From Poronia punctata (lineage: Eukaryota; Ascomycota; Sordariomycetes; Xylariales; Xylariaceae), in contig MU401542.1 of assembly GCA_022579005.1 (NCBI GenBank), positions 86,437 to 150,436 on the forward strand: DNA of 64,000 nt. The letters run 5' to 3'. Shown here piece by piece: positions 43,252 to 55,684 of the stretch. The notes beneath the pieces were generated by a model. That model saw only the letters and a program-made list of their open reading frames with translations, had not been told where the DNA came from and made no database searches. A program made the translations under genes and the position numbers. Numbering within the stretch: the first letter of the stretch is position 1; each line of letters starts with the position of its first letter.

Positions 43252-46200
43252 TTACAACTGTTCTATGCTTGACACGAGATGCTCGAGTTGGGCCGGGTGA
43301 TGACCTAGAACATCGGCCAGGAGTTTAGCAGCTCCACCTAATCTCTTCTTCTTCATCTCGTCTTCAAGCTCACGGGACTTCTGCGCGGCCACGTCGAGCA
43401 CCCGACGGGGAATCCGTGCTAGACGGGCGACGTTAAGGCCATAGGACCTATGAGCTACACCCTCTCCCACTTCGTATAGGAAGGTGATTTCCTCGTCGCC
43501 CTCTAGATCATCCTGGACGCCTGCCTCAGCGCTGTCCTCGCCACTCTTTGTAGCAGTGAAACGCATATGGACGTTTGTACACTTCCCGGCCAGCCCGTCA
43601 GCGACGCGGGCGAGGCTCTGGTAGTGAGTGATGAAGAGGGTGAGGCAGCGGGTATCCTCGACGACGTGCTGGAGGACGGCCTGGGCGATGGCAGCGCCGT
43701 CGTGGGTGCTGGTGCCGCGGCCGAGCTCATCGAGGATGACGAGGGAGCGCGGCGTGGCGGAGCGTAAGATGCGGGCCGTCTCGGACACTTCGACCATGAA
43801 GGTGCTCTCGCCGCGGAAGAGGTTGTCCCGGGCGCCCATTCGGGTGTAGATGGCATCTGCGAGGGTGAGGGATAGAGAGTCGGCGGGGACGAATGAGCCG
43901 ATTTGGGCGAGGAGGACAAGGAGGGCGACGGCGCGGACGAAGGAGGATTTTCCGCCCATGTTCGGGCCTGTGATTAGGTGGGCGAGAGGAGAAGGGGAAG
44001 CTAGGCGGGTGGTGAATGGGATGTATGATGTTGTTAGTGTCTGCTCGGCGATGGGGTGGCGGCCTGATGTGATGGCGATGGTGGGCGGGGTGTCCGCGGG
44101 TAGAAATACGGGCTTAGTGTAACCGGGTAGGGCGGCGACTTTGGACAGCGAGAGGAGGCAGTCGATGGTGGCCAAGGATGACACGGCGTCACGGAGGGGC
44201 TGGTAGTCTGAGGCGATGGATTGCAATAGTGAGGCAAAGGCCGTGTCGCAGGCGGCCGATAGCGCTTCCTTGTGCTGGTCTCGTTCCGAGATGAGGCGGA
44301 CGACCTCGGGTGTGTGAAAGCGCGAGAGCTTCTTTGTCCCGCTTATCTTGATCCAGGATGCCGGGACGCGTTTCAGATCCGTGTTGGACACCTCGATGAG
44401 ATACTCTATGCCGGCCACCGTCACATATGTCACGGGTGTTTTCTTGCCGAGCTTTTCCGCTGCTGTTTTGCGGTGGGCGTCGAGTTCCTGCTCCACCGAG
44501 GCGATGCCGAGTTTCTGATCTGTTATGGCTTCTGTCTCCTCTGCTTCTCGGAAGAAGGCGTACTTATCATCCACTCGCGCAGCTTCAGCGTTGATGCGCT
44601 CGAGGTAAGAAAGCACTGTGGGTAGGATTAGAGGTAGAGACGCGATGGCGTTGCTAATGGCTGGTGACTTGAAGCCAGAGTCGGCCGGCGTCGTGACACG
44701 GGCAAACTCGGTGGCGATCCGCTGAAGTGTTTGGAGTACCGATAGCAGCTCTGGTCGTGTGCACTTGCCGTAATAGATACGTATGAGACTTCGCTCAAGG
44801 TCCGTCTTGGTATTCTTGAGAATGTGTTCAAGTCTGTCGACTTTGGCTGTCGAGGCATTATCTAGAAGCTCCTCGACAGCCGCGACTCGTTCTTCCAGGC
44901 TGTCTTTATCGAGCAGCGGACGTCCAACCCACTTGCGTAGAAGGCGTTGGCCAAAACGAGTCAATGTCTTGTCAAGAGCCCAGAAGAGGCTGCCCTTCTC
45001 CGTATGATCGGTCGAGTTGCGATAAACCTCCAGACTCTCCAGGGTTGTTCCGTTGACGAGCATGTGCTGCCGGGCACTGAACGACTGAAAGTACTTGGTC
45101 AGGTCGAAGATGTGCTCGAGCCCGTACTCTTTGAGATGGTTAATCATCGAGGAAAGACAGATAGTAACGGCTTCTGGCAGCTTCAACACCTTGTCCAAGA
45201 GTGTGCTCGCTTGCTCATTTCCCTCGTTTTCTTTCAGTTTATCAGAGTAGAATTGGGCGACATGAGAGTAGGCCTCGGCTGCTATCGTCTTGGACTTGTC
45301 GACACGCTCAACACGGCACCTGTCGCCAAACACATTTGTAGAACTGCCGGACAAGTGCTGGATGAGCTTGTCGGTGGCTTTTGATAGTTCGCCCACTATA
45401 AGGAATTCGCAAGGCGAGATATGAAGTAGTCGTGTTTCAATTTCGCTTCTCATGAACCCGTCTTCGAAGTTGTCGTAGATGATGTCGCCGGTGGCAGGTT
45501 GCACGGCGATGATTCCCACCTCGACATGCTCGTCGGTCCCCCAGCCCTTGGCTTTGGTCTCGGTAATGCAGAGCAGATAACCGGCTGCAGGGGCACTGGT
45601 GTCCGATCGTTCATCGAGTTCGCCTATCTCATCCACGTATGTACCTTTCGTGTAGACGTTCGTAAGTTTCCTCGTAAATGGAGCATTCCTGTTATCCCCC
45701 ACTTTCTTCAGCGCTGCGGTCTCGACCTGACGCACCACGCCGACTTTATGACCCGCCGCCACCAGGCGTTTCGCGTGGACGGGAAGTCGATGTACTGGGA
45801 TGCTGGCAGAGGCGAACCGATCGAGGTGGGCTTCCGAGGGGTGTTCGTCGTATCTCAACTTTCCCGGTATGCAAACTATGCTGAGCTCCTTGGCGGCGAT
45901 GCGAGCGTCCTCGCCAAAGAATTTGAACTTGTACCCAACCTCGACGATCAACACTGTATCCATGTGTTTCCTCTTGATGTCGAGAAACTGCATCTCCATG
46001 GGTGTAAGCTTTCCCGTCTTGGCTCCCTTCTTCTTAGACTTGGCAGGTTGTGCCGTCTCATCTTCCTCCTCATCTTCACCCTCTTCGTTTGCTTCCTCGT
46101 CGCCTTGGTAATTGCGTCGCTTGATCTGAGCCATGCTGTCGGGTCGGCCGAGCTTTTGTACAAATTTTTGATGCAGCTCCTCTCTCCTCTTCTTGTCGCG

Positions 46201-46566
46201 CACATCTTCATGTTGTTCTTCCCCGTCACGAGGACTAGACCGATCATAAAGGTAGCGTTCCGTACGGGCGTTTGACCGGTCGGTAATGGTAGGGCTTTTC
46301 GTCGGTGATGTTGTGTGGATGGCTATATCTCGCTGTTCGACGAGGTTGCTCTTAGACTTCTTTTTCAATGGCGTTGTATTCCCACTGTCGATAACGTCTT
46401 CTAAAGGTCGCTTGCGGGAAACGTCAGGGGCGTCGGTGTTGGTAGGTGGAACTTTTGCAGGCTGCTGTCTCTGGTCTTGGCTTGGGGTTTGAGTTAGAGA
46501 GCTGCTTCTCTGAGAGAAAAAGCTTGTCAGAGACTGCTGTCTCTTTTCTTTTGGAGGGCCCGCCAT
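43252..46566 (-). CDS. MSH3: DNA mismatch repair protein MSH3
   Basis: Single exon, 1104 residues. MSH3 pairs with MSH2 (MutS beta) to recognise insertion/deletion loops. Seen: an N-terminal PCNA-binding PIP box QQSLTSFF (residues 10-17) in a disordered, charged tail, the mismatch-binding domain with [22 protein letters not shown], then the connector, lever and clamp domains, and the ATPase with Walker [11 protein letters not shown] (about 865), the signature [11 protein letters not shown] and Walker [16 protein letters not shown], and the helix-turn-helix end with [26 protein letters not shown]. The mismatch-binding block uses [10 protein letters not shown] in place of the F-x-E of MSH6, which fits MSH3. 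Length is normal for filamentous fungi and no defect is seen. Confidence 0.97.
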   Translation of the reverse strand: MAGPPKEKRQQSLTSFFSQRSSSLTQTPSQDQRQQPAKVPPTNTDAPDVSRKRPLEDVIDSGNTTPLKKKSKSNLVEQRDIAIHTTSPTKSPTITDRSNARTERYLYDRSSPRDGEEQHEDVRDKKRREELHQKFVQKLGRPDSMAQIKRRNYQGDEEANEEGEDEEEDETAQPAKSKKKGAKTGKLTPMEMQFLDIKRKHMDTVLIVEVGYKFKFFGEDARIAAKELSIVCIPGKLRYDEHPSEAHLDRFASASIPVHRLPVHAKRLVAAGHKVGVVRQVETAALKKVGDNRNAPFTRKLTNVYTKGTYVDEIGELDERSDTSAPAAGYLLCITETKAKGWGTDEHVEVGIIAVQPATGDIIYDNFEDGFMRSEIETRLLHISPCEFLIVGELSKATDKLIQHLSGSSTNVFGDRCRVERVDKSKTIAAEAYSHVAQFYSDKLKENEGNEQASTLLDKVLKLPEAVTICLSSMINHLKEYGLEHIFDLTKYFQSFSARQHMLVNGTTLESLEVYRNSTDHTEKGSLFWALDKTLTRFGQRLLRKWVGRPLLDKDSLEERVAAVEELLDNASTAKVDRLEHILKNTKTDLERSLIRIYYGKCTRPELLSVLQTLQRIATEFARVTTPADSGFKSPAISNAIASLPLILPTVLSYLERINAEAARVDDKYAFFREAEETEAITDQKLGIASVEQELDAHRKTAAEKLGKKTPVTYVTVAGIEYLIEVSNTDLKRVPASWIKISGTKKLSRFHTPEVVRLISERDQHKEALSAACDTAFASLLQSIASDYQPLRDAVSSLATIDCLLSLSKVAALPGYTKPVFLPADTPPTIAITSGRHPIAEQTLTTSYIPFTTRLASPSPLAHLITGPNMGGKSSFVRAVALLVLLAQIGSFVPADSLSLTLADAIYTRMGARDNLFRGESTFMVEVSETARILRSATPRSLVILDELGRGTSTHDGAAIAQAVLQHVVEDTRCLTLFITHYQSLARVADGLAGKCTNVHMRFTATKSGEDSAEAGVQDDLEGDEEITFLYEVGEGVAHRSYGLNVARLARIPRRVLDVAAQKSRELEDEMKKKRLGGAAKLLADVLGHHPAQLEHLVSSIEQL

Positions 46567-48850
46567 TCTGTATGGCTTGACAGGAAATATGAATTGCTTT
46601 TATTCACGATTTTGGTTTGTAAACATCGTCAATTCGACAAATTGGGAAAAGTTGAAAGGTGTGAGTGATCTCATCATGGAGCTCTCCAGATTCCTGGGAC
46701 GCTAATGCAAGTACCCTGCCTTCACTTTACGCGTTGTTCCAGCCAGGGACGCGTTGAGTGGAAATAGGTACCCACGGGGATTTTCTGGGGGTACATGATT
46801 ATGTACACGTACTTGCTCGCATCTGGCACCTCGAAACACCAAAAGTGTTATATCAAACTGACCATGCATACTCTACTACTATGTAGATAGGGTTGCTAGT
46901 AGTTTCACACTTGATATCCCACGTCTATCTTGATCTTTGGCCAAACCCCAAGATAGAGGCCAAAAATGACCTCTCCTTCAGATTGCCTTGGGCGCTGTTA
47001 CCCGGTAGCTCAAGGGTAGTGGTGCTGGTGATTGGCATCTATGATCTACATATTTACACCCACCGGCGGTTAAAATAGAGCGCTCGTTAAAATACATGTA
47101 CAATTTCAACACTCACCCCTATTCATTGATAACAGAGACTACCTCTGTTGAGCTGCCTTTTCTCAAAGAGAGAAAAGCCACTAGGAAGCAGTGAAGGGCC
47201 TGTCTATACTGACTGGTCGTGTAAATCACGACTTTGACTGTAAGGTATAACCTCTGAAAGTATTGGCAAGCTGAGAATAGGGACGGTAACATGCCATAAA
47301 GACAGCAAAGCTTCCTTCAACCTCCAACTCAAGCGAACCAATTGGTGTAAGTGGTTGGAGCTCCTACATCCTGCTTCTCCTGATGTATATTATGTGCATC
47401 ATAGCGCCAGCCGCGTTCCCAATCCTTGCGCTACATCCTCCCTGGGCTGCCTTCCCAAGATGCCGATTCTCTTAATCTGATTCCCTCATTTCTTACTTTT
47501 TCCTTTTACTTTCACTGAACATGTTTTCATACGATAACCGTATTCCGGGCTATATATATTTATATATCAAAAGGACGCAGAGAAAACCTCAACTCCACCA
47601 CCTCCGGGTCGCGAATCAAGCCGAAATAGACACTCCCAAAAGTGAAATCAAATAAAACTCTTCGAAGCTGGCGCCGCGAATATCTCCCCCCTGTAAAGAC
47701 GTACAACCCTAGCTTGAGGAATTTGTTTACCCATTGCATGTATCTACCAAAAAGGTCCTTGCCAAGTCATTTTTCTTATATTACCACCTTGGCATACACT
47801 AGACGGTTACTTAACCACTTGACCGAGGACCACGCCATCGGGCTCAGATTATGACACGTGCAATAGGGGTACGCACAACATGTTCCCTGCGTCGACAAAG
47901 GCAGCATGGGTTGCGAAAAGTCTTGTGACATTCGGGGTCAAGCGCAAAAGTGGCAGCCTTGGCCCGATGTATTGTCTTATTTATCCACCAGATATTCTCT
48001 GCTTTGCTCCAGTATTCTGCATATTTTAGGGGTCTTTGGTATAGTCAGTCCGAGAAGGATTATGGCCAAGCACGTTAACCGAACAGTAGTACATGCATTA
48101 AGCCCGGCCTCGCCCATCTCGGGGGCCCTCAATTGCCCTACCGTAGACTTCCTGAATGCGGGGGCCGAGAATGAACTTAATGGCGTCCAATGCCTCTTGT
48201 CAATTATGATATAGATTCTTCAGAAAGGCAATTATAGAGGCGCATGTGTAAATTTTGGTAGGTTTGGTGTGTATAACTAGACTAGTGTAAGGTACGGATG
48301 GACCGGTTGGTTTTCCCAGTCTACCGAGGGGCTGGGCTCGGTAGTTTTTATCCCTAGGCTACGGTAGTCTCCCCCTTTAATTGGTCGTTTCATTATCACG
48401 AGTAAAAAAAACCCTTTCTCCTTACTAGTGTGTAAAATAGTCCGCGCTGCACGATCAGGTACCTCCTGTGGCGGTAGGGCTAGAATCTGTTAAGATAAGT
48501 AGGTAGTATATCTTACGATCCCTCGGTAGTGAACATACCATTGGGGATAAAGCTGCAGTTATTGAAGTAATAGTTAAAAGGGAATGGTCAAGTCAAAAGG
48601 GGGGGCAAGGTGTTGTACTTCCCTCGATCGGAAATTGAGTCATGAATAGATTCTAGCCCGACACTATCATTCGTTAGATCCGGTTTACGAGCTATTGCTG
48701 CAAGGCCAGAACCTGGAGAAATATACCCCCCAGCCCCCATTCTCGAGTCAATAACATTTTTCTCGGAATTTATTCTCGATTTGTGAAGCTGTGAATGAAT
48801 TTCCACTCTCCCTTTTCTCCAGTTCCGCACCATCGGCGTGAGTTCCTGCT
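46567..48850. other. Intergenic region upstream of MSH3 and of the rhodopsin-fold gene (divergent)
   Basis: 2.3 kb holding both promoters. Only short chance frames are present, among them 47906-48214 without protein features. A perfect 8-base-stem hairpin (CTACCGAG...CTCGGTAG) lies at 48321-48344 and is followed by five T. Confidence 0.5.
48321..48344. repeat. Perfect 8-bp inverted repeat (hairpin)
   Basis: CTACCGAG and CTCGGTAG flank the loop GGGCTGGG, with a TTTTT run just after. It lies about 500 bases upstream of the rhodopsin-fold gene. It could be a MITE end, a protein site or chance. Confidence 0.4.
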
Positions 48851-50207
48851 ATGACCGCTACCATGAGCCCGGAATCCCGGGAGAGACTTCTCGATATGCC
48901 GGCTGCCGCTCCGCCGCCGGGTGTAGTACCAGACTTTGACCACCCGTGGAGCTTAGAGTGGCACGCCGAGGTCACCTTGCATTGCCTATATTCCCTCGCA
49001 ACTGTCCTTTTCTTCACAAAAGTGTTTGTACAACTCAGGATCGTGCGTAAATTAACGGTGGAGGACTACGTTCTGGCTGTTGCTTGGGTGAGCCGCGAAT
49101 GCTATCTCTGTCGTCGACTAGTCCATCTGAACTGATTGCTGGCGCGTATGATAGCTAGTATATACGGGAGCCTTTCAACCAACGGGGACTATGTTCGCCC
49201 GGGCGAAACTCGGGATCCATCAGTGGGAGATCAAGGTCGGAGACCTCGCTCGACATCTATTCGTAAGCTGGTGCCTCCACACCTAGCCCAAGATATATCC
49301 TTCTGACGTTCCTCCACAAGTTGCAATATTGTGCATTGATAATATGGGGTGTCGTCATGCTTCTGCTCAAAGTCGTTATTCTGCTGCAGTATCTGCGTGT
49401 CTTTGTCCCCAGGGGCACGCGCAATTTCACGTTCTGGACCGCCCACGCCCTCATGTATCTCAACATCGTGTACTACGTTGCCTTCATCTTCCTCCAGATG
49501 TTTAGTTGCAACCCGATGGAGAAGTACTGGGACAAGACAATCACTGGCGGCTATTGTATGGACATATACGCCGTTAACGTCTCGGGTGCCGTCGTTTGCC
49601 TCGTCTCCGACCTTGCCATCTTCCTACTTCCTCAGAGGGTTATTTATGGGTTGAATTTGTCATTGGCCAGAAGAATCGGCTTGGGTTTCCTGTTCGCTAT
49701 TGGATTATTGTGAGTATCGCCCCCCGGTCCCCCCCCAAATACCACGGGGATTTTCTGCTTTCTGCTCACTCGGAGAAAATCAGCGCATGCGTGACTTCGG
49801 CCGTCCGTCTTTACTACAACGTCCGTATCTGGCAAATGCAAACGGACACGACATATCAGCTCGGATACATCTTGATGTGGGGCACGGCCCAGATTCCTGC
49901 TGGCTTCCTCATCGTCTGCCTGCCCTCGGCCGCACAACTAACAAGACATATCCGAATGACACGGTGGTGTGTGAGATTTGAGGAGGCAATTCGAGAGAAA
50001 CTGAATATTTCCTCCAAGAGGACGCAGAATACTCGTACTCCCGTGGTTGGTACATTCGGTGGTGGCGGTGGCGGCGGCGGTATAGGCAGGAAGATAAATC
50101 CGACAGCGAGCGTCATTAGTGACATTGAGTTCAGGGAGCTGATGGCTGAAGATGCGGAGGATTTGAGGATAAGAAGCCAGGACCATCGAAACTCTACCCA
50201 GACCTAA
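48851..50207 (+). CDS. Fungal rhodopsin-fold seven-helix membrane protein (PTH11-like/SAT20 family)
   Basis: Four exons: 48851-49087, 49155-49262, 49321-49709, 49784-50207; 385 residues. The pattern of seven hydrophobic segments, the conserved HQW, the LLKVVILLQYLRVFVPRG motif and the cysteines in FSCNPMEKYWDKTITGGYCMD are typical of the large fungal rhodopsin-domain family of plasma-membrane proteins, which includes receptor-like PTH11 relatives; most have no known ligand. There is no extracellular CFEM domain here. The second exon was placed by matching the reading WLVYTGAFQPTGTMFARAKLGIHQWEI; other frames fail. The C-terminal cytoplasmic tail is Gly-rich (GGGGGGGG) and Ser/Thr-rich. Role unknown beyond membrane location. 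Confidence 0.86.
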
Positions 50208-50996
50208 GCTATGTTGTTGGTCTGTCTGTCGTTCGTTCGTGTTACGGTGGAAAGGGGTGCTTTGCTTCATCGGGTGCTACCCGTATCCCGCCATCTTCTG
50301 ACCATCTTGTTGTAGCTTAATGTCTTTATTAGAAGACCCAAAGCGAATATTCTTTTTATACAGATACCCATATTGCCACCATGTCGGGTGTCGCTCACAC
50401 ACCCCTTGACCTGCCGGAAACACGTGATGCACCGGTCGTCATCGCAGGCTTACTAGTAAACTCTACTTCGTCTCAGGATTTGGCCCCTCCCTATTAAAGG
50501 GGCTGAGAAGGCGCGATGGATGATTAGTATAGGTGATAGACGCGGGAACCTCTATCTCCGATCACAGCTGGCCTAATGCTAGTTCATTTCAAAAGATTAC
50601 CGATGTATCTGAACTTTCAAGGTAGAATAGTGAGAGCATGTGTTGTCTCTACGAGCATGAGCCCATGTTGAACTGCTACAGCTTAAATTGACCACTCCTT
50701 ACGAGTAGTGGCTTGAACAACTATTTGTGGCTACTGGCTGCCTGCTGCAGGAACAACACGGCCTTATTACTACGCGTAAGTACCGCCCAGGAACAGAATG
50801 GTCTTACGTCAGTTACTACTATGCCCCACTACAGCTTCCCTATCTGACTCTGATACGCCAACGTCAAGCAATGAAGCTAACAGCTCTCTGCTCGACCTTG
50901 GTCGACAAGCACCCTATAACCCTTAATTCCATTCATCGTCTTCCATCTGCATGACTATCAAGAAATGATACCGACGGCCTAGGTTTGCTAGTAACC
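50208..50996. other. Intergenic region upstream of CSC1
   Basis: About 790 bases, the 3' flank of the rhodopsin-fold gene and the promoter of CSC1. CACGTG-type and ACGAGTA-type short motifs occur; nothing is specific. Confidence 0.5.
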
Positions 50997-53879
50997 ATGG
51001 CAAACACCACCGTGCCCGATTATTGTAAAGGCGAAACCGCGCTTGCTCCAGGGACTAAAGATATATTTGTGCAGCTGGTTCTGTCATTTGCCCTCGGTTT
51101 GACGGCCTTTGTCGCTTTTTGCGTAAGCAAACGTCCAACGACCACGGAAGACTCACAAGTACTCACTCTTCTTTGATTTACCAGATTCTTCGCCCTCGAT
51201 GGAAGTCGCTTTATGCTGCCAGAAGGCGGCGGGAGAACCCCGAAATTGCCCTGCCAAACCTTCCTGATAGCTTCCTAGGATGGATCCCTGCGCTGTATAG
51301 AGTGACGGAAGACCAGGTACTAGCATCGGCTGGTCTAGATGGATTTGTGGCATGTATTCAATCGCGAAACTCTTGAAACTTGCCCTATGCTGACTTTTAG
51401 GCTGTCAGTTCCTGTCATTCTTCAAGATGTCGCTGCGTCTTTTCGCAACGATGCTATTCTTCGCCGCAACCGTATTGTGGCCGATACATAGGACCTTCGA
51501 TGCCTATCCAGATCCGAACCATCCCACCCCGCCTAAGAATTCGTCCATAACCCTCGATAGTGTATTCTCTCGTGACTGGTCAGAGGATGAAACGCCTTCC
51601 CTCACTTTCGAGGGCAAACATGGGTTTTCGGATAAAGGATGGAGCTATCTGTGGTCGTACCTCGCCTTTACTTGGTTCTTCTCTTTACTTACGATATACT
51701 TTATGAATACCGAGACGTTCAAAATTGTAAAGATCCGGCAAGACTATCTGGGCACTCAGTCAACAATCACGGACCGAACCTTCCGACTAACCGGAATCCC
51801 GAAAGACCTAAGAACTGAGAAGAAGATAAAAGATTTTGTAGAAAATCTCGAAATCGGCCACGTCAAGAGTGTAAGCTTGTGTCGGGAATGGGGAGAACTG
51901 GATTCGCTCGTGGCTCGCCGACAAAAGACCCTTTACAAACTGGAAGAAGCTTGGAGTGCGTACAGGTCGCAAAAGGCTGTGGCCTCACGAGCAGTTACTG
52001 CGCCAGATACAGCCCGCGACGAAAGTGAACAAGCCGGAGACGCAGAAGACGACGATCCCAATGAGCATCTCCTTGCTGATGAAGGAGGTGTGCGTGACGC
52101 GGCGGCCGACAGACAGCGACCTAAGATACGCTTACGCTTCGGTTTCCTTAAGATGCGGAATCGTAAAATTGAGTATGATGCCCCAAGACTTTACCTCTGT
52201 CGTTGTATTCCTCCCATTCCCTCGTAACCTTTACACACTTTGGAGGATTGACAATGGACTGTTGGCCGATCTTACTAACATGTGTCTGCGTTAGTGCGCT
52301 GGACTACTACGAGGAAAAGCTACGTCAACTTGACGAGAATATTCGCGTGGCGAGAAAGAAGGAATACACACCAACTGACACAGCCTTTGTTACAATGAAT
52401 TCGATCGCAGCGTGTCAGATGGCGATTCAAGCTACGTTGAATCCTCGACCAGGCCAACTCCTGACGAAGCCTGCTCCGTCCCCTTATGACGTGATATGGA
52501 GAAACACGTACGCTCCTCGATATCGGCGACGACTACAGTCGGGCATCGTCACTGTTTTCATCACCATATTGACGGTCCTCTGGTTCTTTCCAGTCGCATT
52601 CTTGGCCAGCTTACTCAGTGTTTGCAGCATAGGATTAATTGCGCCAGGTCTTGCCGAATCGCTCCAGGAACACGATATCACGAGAGCACTCGTCCGCACC
52701 GGGCTGCCAACCCTGGTGGTCTCGCTGTTGAACGTGCTGGTTCCTTACCTTTACGATTATCTCTCGAATATTCAAGGCTTTCTGTCCCAGGGCGACGTCG
52801 AGCTGTCGGCTATATCCAAAAACTTCTTCTTTGTCTTCTTCAACATTTTCGTCGTCTACGCCGTGTCCGGTTCTGCCGCCCTCGCCGATTTCTGGCAGAT
52901 CATTCGAGATTCGCTAAGTGACACGAACACAATTGCCTCCAAGATTGCCGAATCGATTCAAAGCCTTAGCAATTTCTACCTAAATTTTATCATGCTCCAG
53001 GCTTTTGGGTTGTTTCCGTTCAAACTGCTCCAATTCGGCAGCATTGCGTTATACCCCTTTTACCGCATGGGGGCCAAGACTCCTCGTCATTTTGCCCAAC
53101 TGGTGCAGCCGGACCTGTTCAACTACGGCTTCTTCCTGCCGACCGCCTTGCTCGTGTTCATACTGTGTCTTGTTTACAGTGTCCTCCCCCGCGCCGAGCT
53201 AGTGCTTCTCCTGGGCGTTTGTTATTTTGGCATCGGATACTTTGTCTACAAGTATCAACTGCTCTACTCGATGGAGCAGCCTCAGCATGCAACTGGAGGC
53301 GCGTGGCCGATGATTTGTAGGCGTATCATCGTAGGTGTTGTGTCGTTCCAGGTGGTCATGCTCGCCATCCTGGTCCTTCGCAAAGCCTTCCTCCAGGCTA
53401 CTTTGGTTGTTCCGCTGATGGCGATGACGTTCTGGTACGCCTATTACTTCCACCACCAATTCATCCCCCTTACAAAATTCATCGCTCTGCGGAGCATCAA
53501 ACGGGGGACGGATCCTGGTGGGCCGAGCAATCCTAGTCGGAACGAGGAAGAGCCGACGCGCCTTACTAGGCGTCTGAGCACGATCGACGAAGACAAGGAG
53601 AAAGGAATATCGTTCATCAATCCTTCCCTAATTGCTCCCTTGGACCAGCCTTGGATTTATAAAGACCCACCGCCACCTATCTCGCCGACAGAGTCCGCCG
53701 GATATGCAGATTCTACTAGCGACTTTGATCCAGTCAGGTACGAAAGTGACAACGAGTCCAGAGTGCCAGAAGGGGAGAGCCGTCCACGGCAGAATTATGC
53801 ATCGACCACCAGCACGTCAAGCTCGTTTAGTCTAGGAGATACGCACGTGTGGCGAGAGAATGGAGACAGCAATGTATAG
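50997..53879 (+). CDS. CSC1/OSCA-family calcium-permeable stress-gated cation channel
   Basis: Four exons: 50997-51122, 51185-51349, 51409-52172, 52295-53879; 879 residues. The family (Csc1/OSCA/TMEM63, formerly DUF221) makes mechanically or osmotically gated cation channels. Seen: the first membrane helix LVLSFALGLTAFVAFC, then ARRRRENPEI..LPDSFLGWIPALY and LDGFV-FLSFFKMSLRLF, the 14-3-3-like cytosolic domain (FRLTGIPKDLRTEKKI), the KID-ALDYYEEKLRQLDE junction, TPTDTAFVTMNS, and nine or more hydrophobic helices with the conserved LFPFKLLQFGSI and YSVLPRAELVLLLGVCYFGIGYFVYKYQ. The second intron (51350-51408) starts GCATGT: a probable GC-AG intron. The last intron uses GTATGA and gives the conserved KIDALDYY. 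An acidic linker (AEDDDPNEHLLADEGG) sits in the cytosolic part. The tail is Pro/Ser-rich. Confidence 0.93.
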
Positions 53880-54079
53880 AACAGAATTCCCTTTTAATAG
53901 TCTTTGTATATATCCATTATGAGATACCCGGGGCGTTTCCAGAGTGTTGCTTTTTTTACGACGTCAAACAATATCTTCCTACTCGGGTTGTTTCATGAAC
54001 TGAGTCGATTTCAATTTCTTTCAGGGTATCATCTATGTCTGTCCACGTACAATGATAGGATCGTCGTACTGCTCGTCAT
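53880..54079. terminator. Short convergent region CSC1 / glycosyltransferase-like gene
   Basis: Only 200 bases separate the two stop codons, so both polyadenylation signals must lie here. AT-rich stretches such as TTTTTTTACG occur, but no clear AATAAA site stands out. Confidence 0.4.
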
Positions 54080-55684
54080 TTATGGCCACATGCCATCAAA
54101 CATGAACAGCCAGTCGTCCCAGTATTTCTCATATTTACCAACTAACCAACTCCTGCCGTCGCTCCAGCCGACCTTCCACGGACGGGTATATAACCCGTCC
54201 TTTTGTAGGTGCCTTTTTAGAGCGACATTAATGCTAAAACTGCTAGGGCTCACGCCTACGAAGTAGTCGGACTGCAGGAGTATGGCAAAGTCGACGAGAG
54301 CCTGCTGGTCCCAACTCAACCCTTTCAGCTTATCCAGCTCGGGGCCGTGCACTAAGTTGTATTTGGACTTGACCTGCATCTGCAACCGTGTCTGCGCATC
54401 TCCCGCAAACTTGCGTGCTTGTTCTTCGCTCCCAGACGCGAGGTAGGCCACACCGCCGCTGAAGCCCCTGTCCTCTGCTGCGCGGAAATAACCCTCGCTC
54501 TGCATCTCGTACGTCGGCCACTGTGATAGCGCATCTTCCTCTGTGCGGAGATGAACGCCCAGGAACATTGCATCCTTTTCTTCCCCTTCTTTCCTTGCGA
54601 ATTCCCTCATAGCACTTACGACATGGTCCGCTAGATGGAGAATATCCCGCCTCGGGCGCAACAAAACGCCAAACGAAGCGGCCATCTCGGGCCCGTCGCG
54701 GAATATAGGCCAATCCCATAAAACGCCCCAGGATAAACGGATGAGTGTGGGGTTGTCATCCTCGGATGTATGAGGTAGAGAAGTCAGATATTCACGAAAG
54801 GCGTCGCCGAAACGATCCGTATGACGATTTGGATCGCGGTCGTCACATCCGGCGCGAGACCCGCCGTAATCTTTTGGTTTGATCCTTCGGACCATTCGTG
54901 ACGGGGAAAGATTCTCTCGTTGTGATTTCGCGAGGAGGTTGGGGATGGAGAGGAGGTAAGAATCTTCTGATTCTTCCTCACCTTCACCTTCATCTTCTTC
55001 ATCTTCTTCGCCTTCCTTTACTATAGTGGAATTTTTAATCTCGGGATATATCTTGATATGCGGACATGCAATCCCCCAAGCGTCCCGGAAATGTCTCTCG
55101 TCAAACATATATCCGAACCCTCTGTACCCTCCCCGAAATAAATCGGCCTTCTGCTCGACGGCCCGGACGCGGATCCGCGGGAGAAGAATCCCGCTTGCGC
55201 CGGCTTCGATGGCGTATCGGAGACAGGTTAGGATGTAGTTCCGGATGTTTCCCGGTCCGCCGCTGTTGTTGTCGCAGAGGAATATTAGGCCCGGCACAGT
55301 GCTGGGGGATTGTTCGGTGCAGAGACGGTGTAAAGGCCAGGATACAAATTGGGAATGGGGGGAGGAGAGGTCCTCTGTTGATAATGATAATGAATGACTG
55401 GTGGGGAGGAGGGGGGGAGGGATGTGGATTTCTAGATCTATGTTTGTCTTTTTGCCCTCCTTTGGGTCGGTATCTGCTTCCACTTTATGCTTGTCCGTGG
55501 GCGGCGTTTGAATATCATCATGTGTAGCCGGATTGCTAGTTTCGGTAAATTCATGCGTCGTCGACGGCTGATCCCATAAACTGGTAGATGCTAATAATCG
55601 GCTATACCACATATAGAGAAGAAACAAGAAACCCGCTAGTAGCGCGAGATGTCGCGGGCCGGGACCTCGAGATAATACTGCCAT
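54080..55684 (-). CDS. Type II membrane protein, O-fucosyltransferase-like glycosyltransferase
   Basis: Single exon, 534 residues. A short cytosolic start is followed by one membrane helix (LALLAGFLFLLYMWYS, residues about 13-28), then a Pro/Ser/Thr-rich stem and a lumenal domain, the plan of a Golgi glycosyltransferase. Seen: CDNNSGGPGNIRNYILTCLRYAIEAGASGILLP, the G-x-GN-x-R nucleotide-sugar motif of O-FucT-type (GT-B) enzymes, and FLGVHLRTEEDA and SDYFVGVSPSSFSINVALKRH, matching the other conserved blocks. A long acidic insert (EEDEEDEGEGEEESED) interrupts the domain. Donor and acceptor are unknown, and fungal members of this group are poorly described. The call rests on these motifs only. 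Confidence 0.8.
   Translation of the reverse strand: MAVLSRGPGPRHLALLAGFLFLLYMWYSRLLASTSLWDQPSTTHEFTETSNPATHDDIQTPPTDKHKVEADTDPKEGKKTNIDLEIHIPPPLLPTSHSLSLSTEDLSSPHSQFVSWPLHRLCTEQSPSTVPGLIFLCDNNSGGPGNIRNYILTCLRYAIEAGASGILLPRIRVRAVEQKADLFRGGYRGFGYMFDERHFRDAWGIACPHIKIYPEIKNSTIVKEGEEDEEDEGEGEEESEDSYLLSIPNLLAKSQRENLSPSRMVRRIKPKDYGGSRAGCDDRDPNRHTDRFGDAFREYLTSLPHTSEDDNPTLIRLSWGVLWDWPIFRDGPEMAASFGVLLRPRRDILHLADHVVSAMREFARKEGEEKDAMFLGVHLRTEEDALSQWPTYEMQSEGYFRAAEDRGFSGGVAYLASGSEEQARKFAGDAQTRLQMQVKSKYNLVHGPELDKLKGLSWDQQALVDFAILLQSDYFVGVSPSSFSINVALKRHLQKDGLYTRPWKVGWSDGRSWLVGKYEKYWDDWLFMFDGMWP

Noticed and set aside
49721..49735. CCCCC-rich run in the third intron of the rhodopsin-fold gene as an assembly fault
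   Set aside because: It is short, and the exon phases on both sides are consistent, so no error is implied.
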